Shown here piece after piece: positions 37,151 through 46,065 of a stretch of DNA of 50,849 bases. Position 1 is the stretch's first letter. Every line of letters starts with the position of its first letter. The DNA is from Anaerobacillus alkalidiazotrophicus (GTDB lineage Bacteria; Bacillota; Bacilli; Bacillales_H; Anaerobacillaceae), in assembly GCF_001866055.1 (NCBI RefSeq), contig NZ_MLQS01000001.1, positions 1,480,882 to 1,531,730 on the forward strand. The letters run 5' to 3'. A program made the translations under genes and the position numbers. The notes under the pieces were generated by a model that saw only the letters and a program-made list of their open reading frames with translations, made no database searches and was not told the DNA's origin.

Positions 37151-38107
37151 ATGAAAAATTGCAAGATTTTAGATTGTACTATTCGTGATGGGGGTTTAAT
37201 TAATAATTGGGATTTTAGCGTAGAATTTGTTCAAGATTTATATAATGGCCTTAGCGCTGCAGGCGTCGAATATATGGAGATTGGCTACAAAAATTCGGCT
37301 AAATTACTTAATGCGACTGAGCCTAATCCATGGAGATTCCTTGACGATAACTTTCTAAAAGAAATTATCCCTGAGAAAAAGTTCACGAAGTTGTCCGCTC
37401 TTGTAGATATTGGGCGTGTAGATCCAAATGATGTTTTGCCTCGTGAACAAAGTGTTATAGATATGATCCGAGTAGCGTGTTACATCCGTGAAGTAGATAA
37501 AGGTTTAGAGCTTGTACAAATGTTCCATGATATGGGCTATGAAACATCACTTAACATTATGGCTTTATCAAGTGTACCTGAACACCAAATTATTGAAGCG
37601 TTTGAATTGGTAAAAGAAAGCCCAGTAGATGTTGTTTATATCGTTGATTCTTTTGGAAGTTTAGATCCGGCAGATATTGAACACCAAGTGAAAAAGTTCA
37701 AATCAATGCTACCTAATAAACAGCTCGGAATTCATACACATAATAATATGCAGTTAGCATTCGCTAACACATTAACTGCATTACGTAATGGAGTTTCGTT
37801 CGTAGATGCTTCAGTTTATGGAATGGGACGTGCAGCAGGTAACTGTAATACAGAGCTTCTCGTTAGCCATATAAAAAAATCTAGCTATGAGCTTAAACCA
37901 GTACTTGGTGTTATTGAAAAGCACATGTTAGAGATGCGCCAAAAGTGGGAGTGGGGTTATATCATTCCTTACATGATCTCAGGGACACTAAATGAACATC
38001 CGCGTGTCGCAATGGCGTACCGTGCAAGTGACGAACGTGATCAATTCGTAAATTTCTATGACAAGGTAACATCACCAGAAGCTTCTATAAGTCCTGCATC
38101 AAAATAG
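37151..38107 (+). CDS. DRE-TIM aldolase (HMG-CoA lyase/4-hydroxy-2-oxovalerate aldolase-like)
   Basis: 318 residues; GGAGGG lies 9 nt before the ATG. The first strand carries the family signature LDCTIRDGGLIN (metal and substrate contact, Arg-Asp). The metal-binding pair appears in GIHTHNNMQLAF, with a glycine-rich GMGRAAGNCNTELL segment behind it. Fusion partners or a linked dehydrogenase, as in true oxovalerate aldolase operons, are missing. It stands alone between a decayed gene and an orphan binding protein, with its own terminator. The reaction is probably a retro-aldol or Claisen type; the substrate is unknown. Confidence 0.85.
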   Translation: MKNCKILDCTIRDGGLINNWDFSVEFVQDLYNGLSAAGVEYMEIGYKNSAKLLNATEPNPWRFLDDNFLKEIIPEKKFTKLSALVDIGRVDPNDVLPREQSVIDMIRVACYIREVDKGLELVQMFHDMGYETSLNIMALSSVPEHQIIEAFELVKESPVDVVYIVDSFGSLDPADIEHQVKKFKSMLPNKQLGIHTHNNMQLAFANTLTALRNGVSFVDASVYGMGRAAGNCNTELLVSHIKKSSYELKPVLGVIEKHMLEMRQKWEWGYIIPYMISGTLNEHPRVAMAYRASDERDQFVNFYDKVTSPEASISPASK

Positions 38108-38144
38108 TCTAGCCAAACACAAATAACTATCGTAAATAATTAAT

Positions 38145-38173
38145 AAAGGACTCTTAGTAAGAGTCCTTTTGTG
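38145..38173 (+). terminator. Terminator of the aldolase gene
   Basis: AAAGGACTCTT - AGT - AAGAGTCCTTT then TTTG. Confidence 0.85.
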
Positions 38174-38255
38174 ATTCGACAATGGAGTAAAAGGAGGGAG
38201 GGGAAGTTTTATTTAGCTTTCGAATGAATAGTAAGGTTAGCTAAACGTAATTTAT

Positions 38256-38347
38256 CCCACTCTTAAGGGAAGCGGAAGTGAGATCTTCATCTTTAAACTT
38301 AAGGAAATTGAAAAGTTAGGTGGAGGGTTAAGGAAACTCCACTGATA
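38256..38347 (+). mobile_element. Palindromic element, degenerate (copy E)
   Basis: TTTAT flank (38251-38255), left end CCCACTCTTAAGGG, then diverged interior (TTTAAACTTAAGG, AAAAGTTAGGTGGAGGG) and AACTCCACTGAT from the right-end hairpin. The right end proper is lost. The remaining spacer up to 38599 shows no clear promoter. Confidence 0.6.
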
Positions 38348-38599
38348 GTAATGTCGTCATCACCCTTTTGGTTTGTCTTCACTATGTAGTAGTCTACTAC
38401 AAAATATGGGAATATTATGTTTATTTTGTTGAATTATAAATGTTTTTGTTGCTAGTTTTAATAATATGTAGTTAAATTGGAAGGGTATTTACAATGAATT
38501 CGACATGTAGTTAACCTTGCTATTTGAGTAAAATCGTTAACTAACAGTTATAACTACTAATTTAATGTACAGATATAATGATTCGCGGAGGCTTGAACG

Positions 38600-39541
38600 G
38601 TGAAAAAAAGATTTATATTTATAGGAGTGTTAATTATAACCTTAATGGGCTTCGTTTTGATAAATTTAATAGATGGAAAGCCAAAAGCGATTCTTATATT
38701 AAAAGAATTAAATTCATCTTATTGGGAACTTATTGAGGCGGGTGCGGAAAGCGGTTTTCACGATTTTGGTATAGATGGTAAAGTAATCGCACCAGCTAGT
38801 GGAACGTTAGAAGGGCAGATTGATTTGTTACAAGAAGTACTAGAAGAAAAACCTGATATATTAATTATTTCACCGATTGCCCCAGATCATATCATTCCCC
38901 ATTTAGAAGTTTTTGTGAAACAAGGCATACCTGTTATTTTATTAGATACAGACGATCCATGGGAAAATAAAATAACATACGTTGGAACAGATAACATTAC
39001 TTTAGGGAAAATGGCAGGAGCGTTATTAGCATCGCAATTACAACCAGGTAATGAAGTAGCTATAATTGGAATAGATAATCTTAGTCCGGTTGCGTCTAAA
39101 CGAATAAATGGTGCAAAAACTTCTTTAGAATTAGCGGCGATTAACGTTGTTGCAGAAACGATTGATGTAAGTTATAAACTGTGGCAAGTACAAAATGCAG
39201 TTGTAAAATTAATTAATGAGAACCCTGAAATAAAAGGTATCATTGCTACTAACGATGGTTTGGCATTAGCCGCATATGAAGTTATTAAAGAACTAGGCAT
39301 AAATATACCGATTATAGGGGCAGATGGAATTAACGAAATGATTGAATTAATAGAAGATGGTTTTTTAACTGGGACTGTAGCGCAAAACCCTTTTGATATG
39401 GGTTATTTAAGTGTTGAAACAGCAAGTAGGCTTGCTATGGGAGAAAGTGTAGAAAGAAATATTGATAGTGGTGTTGACATTATTGTTAAAGGAAATGCCG
39501 AGCAAAGGCTTAATTTCCAGAATCGGCTTTTAAGACAATAA
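38600..39541 (+). CDS. Membrane-anchored RbsB-like sugar-binding protein, orphan
   Basis: 313 residues from GTG 38600 with GGAGG 8 nt upstream. The N-terminus is a signal anchor (RFIFIGVLIITLMGFVLINL) without a lipobox Cys, so the protein probably stays tethered by that helix. The rest is a type I periplasmic-binding fold: ILILKELNSSYWELIEAGAE, LIISPIAPDHIIPHLE, LLDTDDPW, YVGTDNITLGKMAG, GIIATNDGLALAAYEVIKE. No transporter, kinase or receptor gene is next to it. It may feed a sugar to an unlinked ABC system or act as a sensor protein for a YesM-type kinase. The ligand is unknown. Confidence 0.88.
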   Translation: MKKRFIFIGVLIITLMGFVLINLIDGKPKAILILKELNSSYWELIEAGAESGFHDFGIDGKVIAPASGTLEGQIDLLQEVLEEKPDILIISPIAPDHIIPHLEVFVKQGIPVILLDTDDPWENKITYVGTDNITLGKMAGALLASQLQPGNEVAIIGIDNLSPVASKRINGAKTSLELAAINVVAETIDVSYKLWQVQNAVVKLINENPEIKGIIATNDGLALAAYEVIKELGINIPIIGADGINEMIELIEDGFLTGTVAQNPFDMGYLSVETASRLAMGESVERNIDSGVDIIVKGNAEQRLNFQNRLLRQ

Positions 39542-39616
39542 GATTAGTAATTGAGAGAGTGCCAATATGTTTTGGCCTCTTTTTTTTCAGTATCAGAATT
39601 TATAAATTTCTAACTC

Positions 39617-39820
39617 GGAAACTGTCTAGCGCAAGCAGCCTACGAGCTCGGTCGCTTCAGTCAAGTTTCTGACTTCCATGCCTTCTTGGATTACTTCTTG
39701 AAGATGCTCCATGCTACTTTGCTCCTGCGGTTACTCGTCGCACGGAAAACAATTGCTCTTGAGCAAACGGAGTGGCACAGGAGCAGCTGCTCGTGACCAA
39801 GGTGCTTGCGCGTTTCTTAG
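39617..39820 (+). repeat. Dispersed intergenic repeat (copy 2)
   Basis: Starts GAAACTGTCTAGCGCAAGC and ends CCAAGGTGCTTGCGCGTTTCT, the same ends as 19302-19456, but with a longer unrelated middle. GCGCAAGC near the left end and GCTTGCGC near the right end are inverted repeats. Upstream, AGAGTGCCAA/TTTGGCCTCT followed by eight T (39553-39589) is the probable terminator of the preceding gene. Confidence 0.6.
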
Positions 39821-39939
39821 TGCTATTAGAGTAAATATTTGACGTAGATAAAAGTTTAAATTAAGTTTTTCGTATGTAAAATTCGTACAAGTGAAACTGA
39901 TTATGTGTGTCGTGAGCTAAAAAAAATTTGAATAAACTA

Positions 39940-39968
39940 TTGAAACCGTTACCATGTTCCTTTATAAT
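39940..39968 (+). promoter_or_regulatory. Promoter and overlapping operator of the alpha-glucoside ABC operon
   Basis: TTGAAA (39940-39945), 17 nt, TATAAT (39963-39968). The operator TGAAACCGTTACCA (39941-39954) overlaps the -35 and spacer, so a bound repressor would exclude RNA polymerase. Confidence 0.8.
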
Positions 39969-40040
39969 ATGAATAAGCCGATCGAAGTTGGTGTATTAAA
40001 CTTTAGGTCATTATGGTATTGCTATTTTTTTTAGTAAATA

Positions 40041-40054
40041 TGGTAACGATACCA
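40041..40054. promoter_or_regulatory. LacI-type operator, ABC operon, site 2
   Basis: TGGTAACGATACCA, the best copy of the shared palindrome, 100 bp downstream of the promoter-overlapping site. Confidence 0.7.
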
Positions 40055-40130
40055 GTTGGGTTATTGTGTTGAAAATTTTATTTTTTACTACTTTATTAGC
40101 TTTTAGAGGAGGGGTTAGTATCTGATGGTT

Positions 40131-40144
40131 TGAAACCGGTACCA
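40131..40144. promoter_or_regulatory. LacI-type operator, ABC operon, site 3
   Basis: TGAAACCGGTACCA, 90 bp after site 2 and about 60 bp before the start codon. Confidence 0.6.
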
Positions 40145-40202
40145 CGAAGGGTCAGTTAGTTACTTAAATTCTCAAAATACATTAAAAAAGGAGATTGTCG
40201 TT

Positions 40203-41504
40203 ATGAGTAAACAAAAACTATTATTTTGGTTTAGTGCGTTAATATTAAGTGTTTTGTTAGTAGGGTGTGGCAATAATTCGGGAAATGAAAATACAGAAAA
40301 TGCGAATGTAGATGCCAGAGAACAAATCACCATCAATATATTTCAAGGAAAGGTAGAGTTTAGAGATCAATTTATTGAATTAGCAAAACAGTATGAAGAA
40401 GAAAATCCGAATGTCAAAATTAATTTCGCGGCAGTAGGTGGTGGAACTGACTATTTTACATCATTACGGTCTAAATTTTCTTCAGGTGATGAACCAGAGA
40501 TTTTTAGTCTTGGAGGTCCTTCAGAACTTGTTGATTACAAACAATATCTAGCAGATGTTTCTGATACACAAGCGGCTTCTTTAGCTTTAGAAGGAACATT
40601 AGAGGGAATTTCAGATGAAAATGGTGTTTATGGCCTTCCGTTTAATTTAGAAGGATACGGACTTATTTATAATAAACGTGTTTTTGAAGAAGCAGGGGTT
40701 AAACCTGATGAAATCCTCACATATGAAGATTTAAAAACAGCTGTACAAACGGTTGACGAGCAAAAAGAGGAATTAGGAATTGATGCTGTTTTTGCTTTAG
40801 CTGGTAGTGAACTATGGGTTACGGGAAATCATTTATCCAATGTATTTATTGCTCCTGAATTTGATCATGATGTAACAAAAGCTTTTGAAAGCAATACTTT
40901 AACGTTTGAGAAAAGTGAAGAATTACAAAAAATGGTTGACCTTCAAAATGATTATGCTGTCCAACCATCATTAAGTGTCGATTACTCACAACAAGTAGAG
41001 CGATATTTTTCGCTAGAAAGAGTAGCGATGATTCAACAAGGAAACTGGATTTTCCCATCGGTGTATCAAATGGACCCTGAATTTGCAGAGAATGGAATTG
41101 GTATTCTTCCTATTCCTATGGAAGGTTATGAAGGGCATTTACCTGTTGGTGTACCAAACTATTGGGTTGTGAACAAGAACAAAGATGATGAAGTCGTACA
41201 AGCTTCTAAAGATTTCTTAGACTGGTTATATACATCAGAAGTTGGGAAAGAAACGGTCTTGACAGAATTGAATTTCATCCCGGCGTATGAAGGCTTTGAT
41301 GAGTCTAAAATTGCTGATCCGTTATCAAGAGAAATATATGAGTATTCTACTAAAGGTAATACTGTAGGCTGGGTATTTATGGGTTACCCAAATCCATGGG
41401 GAGATATTTTAGGAGCTAACATACAAAAGTATATTGATGGACAAAGCTCATGGGAAGAAGTTGTAGAAAATTCCGTGAATGAGTGGGAGAACATGAGAAG
41501 ATAA
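40203..41504 (+). CDS. Sugar ABC transporter substrate-binding lipoprotein
   Basis: 433-residue family 1 binding protein with lipobox LVGC (Cys22). Typical core blocks are EEEIFSLGG-like EPEIFSLGG, YGLPFNLEGYGLIYNK, AMIQQGNWIFP and VPNYWVVNKNK. AAAAGGAG precedes the ATG. First gene of an operon with two permeases, a YesL-like protein and a GH13 alpha-glucosidase, so it probably binds an alpha-glucoside (sucrose, isomaltulose or malto/isomalto-oligosaccharide). It is paralogous to the lipoprotein at 21790 in the YesM/YesN unit. Confidence 0.93.
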   Translation: MSKQKLLFWFSALILSVLLVGCGNNSGNENTENANVDAREQITINIFQGKVEFRDQFIELAKQYEEENPNVKINFAAVGGGTDYFTSLRSKFSSGDEPEIFSLGGPSELVDYKQYLADVSDTQAASLALEGTLEGISDENGVYGLPFNLEGYGLIYNKRVFEEAGVKPDEILTYEDLKTAVQTVDEQKEELGIDAVFALAGSELWVTGNHLSNVFIAPEFDHDVTKAFESNTLTFEKSEELQKMVDLQNDYAVQPSLSVDYSQQVERYFSLERVAMIQQGNWIFPSVYQMDPEFAENGIGILPIPMEGYEGHLPVGVPNYWVVNKNKDDEVVQASKDFLDWLYTSEVGKETVLTELNFIPAYEGFDESKIADPLSREIYEYSTKGNTVGWVFMGYPNPWGDILGANIQKYIDGQSSWEEVVENSVNEWENMRR

Positions 41505-41521
41505 CATTTTGGAATTTAAGT

Positions 41522-41557
41522 TAAACAGCTAACAAAATCTGTTTTGTTGGCTGTTTA
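41522..41557 (+). promoter_or_regulatory. Intercistronic hairpin between binding protein and permease
   Basis: 16-bp stem (41522-41537 with 41542-41557, one G-U pair) and a TCTG tetraloop; no T-run. Same position and design as the hairpin at 2329-2362 in the fructan operon, with unrelated sequence. Confidence 0.65.
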
Positions 41558-41608
41558 CATTAACCCCAGTCTTATTATTCAGTTTATTTATTGAGGAGGT
41601 ACAAAAAA

Positions 41609-42469
41609 GTGAGAAACCGTGATGTTTCATTCTGGTTGTTTTTAACACCTGTCATATTGAGTTTAAGCTTTGTAGTTATTATTCCATTGTTATTTGGATT
41701 GTATTATTCATTCACTGATTGGAACGGTCTTTCTTATAATCAGTTTATTGGATTTGATCATTATGTTCGTTTATTTCAAGATAATCGTTTTATTAACTCA
41801 ATTTGGTTTACTGTGCGTTTTTCAATCGTAACTGTGGTTTTATTAAATATAATTGGTTTAGGATTAGCATTATTAGTTACTAGGAAATTTAAATCGAGTA
41901 GCTTACTTCGTACAGTCTTCTTTATGCCAAATTTAATTGGTGGATTAATATTAGGATTTATATGGCAGTTTATATTCATTAGTGTTTTCTCAGATCTTGG
42001 TCATTCCCTAGGTATATCTGGATTAACAGGATGGTTATCGACACCGACGACTGGTTTTTGGGGCCTTGTGATTTTGACATGTTGGCAAATGGGTGGGTAT
42101 ATCATGATTATTTACATTGCTTATCTACAAAATATACCAACAGAATTAATAGAAGCAGCTGAGGTGGATGGTGCTAATTCATATCAACGTTTCTTAAATG
42201 TTACGTTCCCGCTTGTGGCACCGGCTTTTACGATTAGTATGTTTTTAACACTTTCGTCTTCGTTTAAAATATATGATCAAAACTTATCATTAACGAACGG
42301 TGGTCCGTATAATTCTACAGAAATGATTGCGATGAATATTGTGCATACGGCATTTACAAGTAATCAAATGGCGTACGGTCAGGCAAAAGCAATTATATTT
42401 TTTGTTTTTGTAGCAGCAATTGCTATTACTCAAGTCTACTACAATAAGAAACGAGAGGTGGACTTATAA
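41609..42469 (+). CDS. Sugar ABC transporter permease (MalF-type)
   Basis: 286 residues. GTG 41609 is chosen because GAGGAGG (41593-41599) lies 9 nt ahead; the longer frame starting with TTG at 41591 would include that ribosome site. Six transmembrane segments are predicted, and the EAA loop reads IEAAEVDGANSYQRFLNVTFP. It pairs with the following permease, whose ATG overlaps its stop codon. Like the other ABC operon here, no ATPase is encoded. Confidence 0.93.
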   Translation: MRNRDVSFWLFLTPVILSLSFVVIIPLLFGLYYSFTDWNGLSYNQFIGFDHYVRLFQDNRFINSIWFTVRFSIVTVVLLNIIGLGLALLVTRKFKSSSLLRTVFFMPNLIGGLILGFIWQFIFISVFSDLGHSLGISGLTGWLSTPTTGFWGLVILTCWQMGGYIMIIYIAYLQNIPTELIEAAEVDGANSYQRFLNVTFPLVAPAFTISMFLTLSSSFKIYDQNLSLTNGGPYNSTEMIAMNIVHTAFTSNQMAYGQAKAIIFFVFVAAIAITQVYYNKKREVDL

Positions 42470-43287
42470 TGAAGAAGAAAAAAGGACAATTAATTTGGCT
42501 TCAGGTATTTGCAATATTATTAGGTTTACTATGGATTTCTCCATTTTACTTAATGGTCGTCAACGCATTTAAAACTAAACGTGACATTTTTTCAGATGTG
42601 CTTGGTTTACCTTCTGAATTTGCATTTGAAAATTTTGTTCAAGCATTTATCGATTTACAATTTGTAAGTTCGTTTTTTAACTCGCTATTCATTACGGTTG
42701 TAAGTATTGCGATTATTATTTTCTTTTCATCAATGGGTGGTTACGCATTGGCCAGAAATAAGAGTAAATTAAGTGGCGTCATCTTAATGGTGTTTGTGGC
42801 TGCGATGTTAATTCCTTTCCAAGCAGTGATGATTCCGCTTATTTCATTATTTGGACAATTTGATATGCTCAATCGTGTTGGGTTGATTTTTATGTATCTT
42901 GGATTCGGTTCGAGTTTAGCTATTTTTCTTTATCATGGGGCAATGACAGCAATCTCTAAAACAATCGATGAAGCAGCAACAATTGACGGAGCGTCAAAAT
43001 TCCAAACGTTTTGGCACATTATTTTCCCGTTATTAAAGCCGATTTCTGTAACGGTGGGTATATTAAATGTTATTTGGATTTGGAATGACTTCTTATTGCC
43101 TTCACTTATTTTAAGTGACGCTGAAGCGACTATTCCTCTTCGTATGTTTATGTTTTTCGGTCAATATACACGTCAATGGCATTTAGCTTTAGCAGGTTTG
43201 ACGATTGCGATCATACCTGTCATTATTTTTTACTTTGTTGCTCAAAAACAGATTATCAAAGGGGTTTCAGACGGGGCGGTAAAGTAA
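42469..43287 (+). CDS. Sugar ABC transporter permease (MalG-type)
   Basis: 272 residues, six predicted membrane helices, EAA motif DEAATIDGASKFQTFWHIIFP, and the C-terminal AQKQIIKGVSDGAVK typical of CUT1 permeases. The start overlaps the upstream stop (TAATG), so translation is coupled. It completes the membrane pore for the sugar bound by the 40203 lipoprotein. Confidence 0.93.
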   Translation: MKKKKGQLIWLQVFAILLGLLWISPFYLMVVNAFKTKRDIFSDVLGLPSEFAFENFVQAFIDLQFVSSFFNSLFITVVSIAIIIFFSSMGGYALARNKSKLSGVILMVFVAAMLIPFQAVMIPLISLFGQFDMLNRVGLIFMYLGFGSSLAIFLYHGAMTAISKTIDEAATIDGASKFQTFWHIIFPLLKPISVTVGILNVIWIWNDFLLPSLILSDAEATIPLRMFMFFGQYTRQWHLALAGLTIAIIPVIIFYFVAQKQIIKGVSDGAVK

Positions 43288-43309
43288 TAGTTTAGGTGGT
43301 GGCATAACG

Positions 43310-43990
43310 ATGGAAAAAATGATGAGTGGTTTCTATAACGTGAGTGAGTGGATCGCAAGGTTTGCGGTAGCGAATGTATTATGGTTGATCTTCACTTTTC
43401 CTTTTGGGATTGTTGTTGTGAACGTGGTGCTAGTTGACTCGTATTTTTTCAGCTTACCAATTATCGTGTATCTTTCGTTATGTTTTCCATTATTGGTGTT
43501 TCCTGCAACTACAGCGTTATTTGCAGTAAGTCGAGATTGGGTAATAGGACAGGATCAAGACAATATTATAAAAAAATATTGGAAATATTATGAAGAAAAT
43601 TACAAAACAAGTGTAAAAATCGGAGTTGTTCTAACAATCGCGTGGATCGTTACGATAGGAGATATCTATTATTTTCAGAAAAGTGTACCAGTAGTCATGT
43701 ATTTCTTTGTTGGTTTAGGGTTACTATTATTTGTAGTTTCGATTCATGCATTTTCTGTGATGGCTCACTTCAACATACGAGTGTTAGATGTGATGAAAAA
43801 GGCGCTTCTTTTCTCAGTTGTAAAACCGCAGATTAGTTTGTTCCTTATTATTGTTACAGCCATGATTTTATTTGTGAGTGTAAATTATTTGCGTTTTTTA
43901 CTTTTATTTTTTAGTTTCTCGTTTATTTCCTTCATAGCAACCTCGTTATTTCTAAAAATGTATTCGTTGTTTTCGATAAAAAAGTCATGA
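43310..43990 (+). CDS. YesL-like membrane protein (DUF624)
   Basis: 226 residues with about five hydrophobic segments. The opening MSGFYNVSEWIARFAVANVLWLIFT and the PATTALFAVSRDWVIGQD segment are characteristic of the YesL/DUF624 family, which is regularly found in sugar ABC operons next to the permeases. GGTGG lies ahead of the ATG. Its molecular role is not established; an accessory function for the transporter is the usual guess. Confidence 0.85.
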   Translation: MEKMMSGFYNVSEWIARFAVANVLWLIFTFPFGIVVVNVVLVDSYFFSLPIIVYLSLCFPLLVFPATTALFAVSRDWVIGQDQDNIIKKYWKYYEENYKTSVKIGVVLTIAWIVTIGDIYYFQKSVPVVMYFFVGLGLLLFVVSIHAFSVMAHFNIRVLDVMKKALLFSVVKPQISLFLIIVTAMILFVSVNYLRFLLLFFSFSFISFIATSLFLKMYSLFSIKKS

Positions 43991-44014
43991 GAGATTTAGG
44001 AGGAGTTTATAAGT

Positions 44015-45682
44015 ATGAATAAAAAATGGTGGAATAACTCAGTTGTTTATCAGATATATCCAAAAAGTTTTAATGATACGAATCGGGATGGTATTGGGGA
44101 TTTAAATGGAATTATTGAGAAATTAGACTATTTAAAAGAGTTAGGAATTGATGTCATCTGGTTAAGTCCTGTTTATGAGTCACCAATGGATGATAACGGA
44201 TATGACATCTCTGATTATGAAAATATTTCAAAGGAATTTGGGACGATGGAAGAGATGGATCGTCTTATTCAGGAAGCCGATGATCGTGGGATAAAAATTA
44301 TTATGGATTTAGTCATCAATCATTCTTCTGATGAACATCCTTGGTTTATTGAATCAAAGAGCAGTCGAGAGAACCCTAAGCGTGATTGGTATATTTGGCG
44401 TGATGGAAATGAGAGTGGGTCTTCTCCGAATAATCTCCGCTCGATTTTTGGTGGTTCTTGCTGGGAGTTTGATGAGGGGACTGGGCAATACTATTTTCAT
44501 TCCTTTTCTAAAAAACAACCAGATTTAAACTGGGAAAACCCCCACCTGCGAGAAGAGATTTACCGTATGGTTCGTTGGTGGTTGGATAAAGGAATTGGTG
44601 GTTTTCGTGTAGATGCCATTACATTTATTAAAAAACCAGAGAAATTTATAGAAGAAGTTTCAGATGGGGTTGATGGATTAAGGGTAGTTAAACCTAATCA
44701 ACCTGGTGTCGGTAAATTTTTAGCGGAACTTAAAAAACAAACATTTGCGCATTATAATATATTTACCGTAGCCGAGGCTCCGGGGGTTGAGTTAGATCAA
44801 TTGGCAGAATATAGTGGTGATGAAGGTTACTTTGATATGCTCATACGATTTGACCACGTTGATTTAGATATGGGTGAGGATGGCAAGTGGTACACTAATA
44901 ACAAGTGGACACTTGTTGATTTTAAAAAAGCAATATCGAAAAATCAGGAAGCGATTAAGGGAAATTATACTACTGCATTGTATTTAGAGAACCATGATCA
45001 ACCGCGTTCGTTAAATCGTTCTATTCCGAAAGAGGATATAAACGAAAGATCTGCGAAATTGCTTGCTACGTCGTACTTTTTCCTGAAAGGTATGCCGTAT
45101 ATTTATCAAGGTCAAGAAATAGGGATGACAAATATCGAGTATTCAACCATCGAATCATATGATGATATTTCAACAATTGATCAATATAATGCAGCTCTTG
45201 AAGCGGGATATTCAAAAGAAAAAGCGATGTCATTTGTTTACAGAAGAAGCCGTGATAATGCTAGAACTCCGATGCAGTGGAGTGATAAAGAAAATGCAGG
45301 ATTTTCAGAGGTTAGCCCTTGGTTGCAGGTAAATCCAAATTACAAAGAGATTAATGTGAAAAAGGCTTTAGAAAACAAAAATTCACTGTTTTACTATTAT
45401 CAAAATCTAATTAAGATCCGCAAAAATCCGACCTATGTTGACGTGCTGATGTCTGGTGACTATGAGGAATTGTTTAAAGATCACTTAGAGGTTTTTGTCT
45501 ATTTACGTCAACTAAATGATCAAAAACTTCTCGTGATCACTAATTTTTCAAATAAAGACGTACATTTAGATTTGAATGAAAAAGCAAAACAGATTGTTAT
45601 TGGAAACTATGAGGATACACCGATGTTGGATGGAGAGGTAATGGTACGTCCGTATGAATGTATGGTATATGAACTAGATTAA
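44015..45682 (+). CDS. GH13 alpha-glucosidase (oligo-1,6-glucosidase group)
   Basis: 555 residues, cytoplasmic. Catalytic residues: nucleophile Asp200 (GFRVDAITF), acid/base Glu254 (VAEAPGV) and stabiliser Asp328 (LENHDQPRS). The barrel opens with WWNNSVVYQIYPKSFNDTN. AGGAGG stands ahead of the ATG. As last gene of the ABC operon it should hydrolyse an unphosphorylated alpha-glucoside. Sequence blocks such as DAITFIKK and EAPGV are shared with the PTS-linked enzyme at 29976 but differ from classic MalL/TreA (GEMPGV), so both belong to one subgroup. Exact linkage preference is unknown. Confidence 0.92.
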   Translation: MNKKWWNNSVVYQIYPKSFNDTNRDGIGDLNGIIEKLDYLKELGIDVIWLSPVYESPMDDNGYDISDYENISKEFGTMEEMDRLIQEADDRGIKIIMDLVINHSSDEHPWFIESKSSRENPKRDWYIWRDGNESGSSPNNLRSIFGGSCWEFDEGTGQYYFHSFSKKQPDLNWENPHLREEIYRMVRWWLDKGIGGFRVDAITFIKKPEKFIEEVSDGVDGLRVVKPNQPGVGKFLAELKKQTFAHYNIFTVAEAPGVELDQLAEYSGDEGYFDMLIRFDHVDLDMGEDGKWYTNNKWTLVDFKKAISKNQEAIKGNYTTALYLENHDQPRSLNRSIPKEDINERSAKLLATSYFFLKGMPYIYQGQEIGMTNIEYSTIESYDDISTIDQYNAALEAGYSKEKAMSFVYRRSRDNARTPMQWSDKENAGFSEVSPWLQVNPNYKEINVKKALENKNSLFYYYQNLIKIRKNPTYVDVLMSGDYEELFKDHLEVFVYLRQLNDQKLLVITNFSNKDVHLDLNEKAKQIVIGNYEDTPMLDGEVMVRPYECMVYELD

Positions 45683-45734
45683 TTTTAGCTTGTTGATTTC
45701 GGGTATGGAGAGTAAGGGCTAATAATATATTAAT

Positions 45735-45776
45735 AACCCTCGGGAGCGTGTAGATTCATACCCTGAGGGTTTTCTC
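45735..45776 (+). terminator. Terminator of the alpha-glucoside ABC operon
   Basis: AACCCTC-GGG pairs with CCC-T-GAGGGTT (one bulge), then TTTCTCATTTT. Confidence 0.75.
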
Positions 45777-45796
45777 ATTTTGTTTGTGTTTATAAA

Positions 45797-45925
45797 GGTT
45801 AACGTTACCATATGGTAATTAACGTGAAAATTTAAAGTTTTATAGCTATTTATATATGAACTTTTTTTAAAAGTTAAGTAAATTTTGTGGTAACGTTTGA
45901 CATAGTGGGTGATCCGTAGTAACAT
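45797..45925 (+). promoter_or_regulatory. Promoter and operator-like sites of the sugar kinase/sucrose phosphorylase operon
   Basis: TTGACA (45897-45902), 17 nt, TAACAT (45920-45925). Two operator-like sites lie upstream: GGTTAACGTTACCA (45797-45810), and TGGTAACGTTTGAC (45888-45901), which overlaps the -35 and shares the first eight bases of the site at 40041. The latter is a half-match only. Confidence 0.5.
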
Positions 45926-46065
45926 TACATACGTAAGCACTTTCAATTAAATGATTTGAAAATGTTTGCGAGTTTTATAGATTATTATTGTTTGAATAAT
46001 AGATATCGGGTTGATTTTAGAAATTGTAATGCGTGAATAGAAGAATGAAAATCTGGGGGATGAAG

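Noticed and set aside
45719..45946. 75-codon minus-strand frame between the GH13 and sugar kinase genes
   Set aside because: It covers a terminator and a promoter region and has no ribosome site or similarity.
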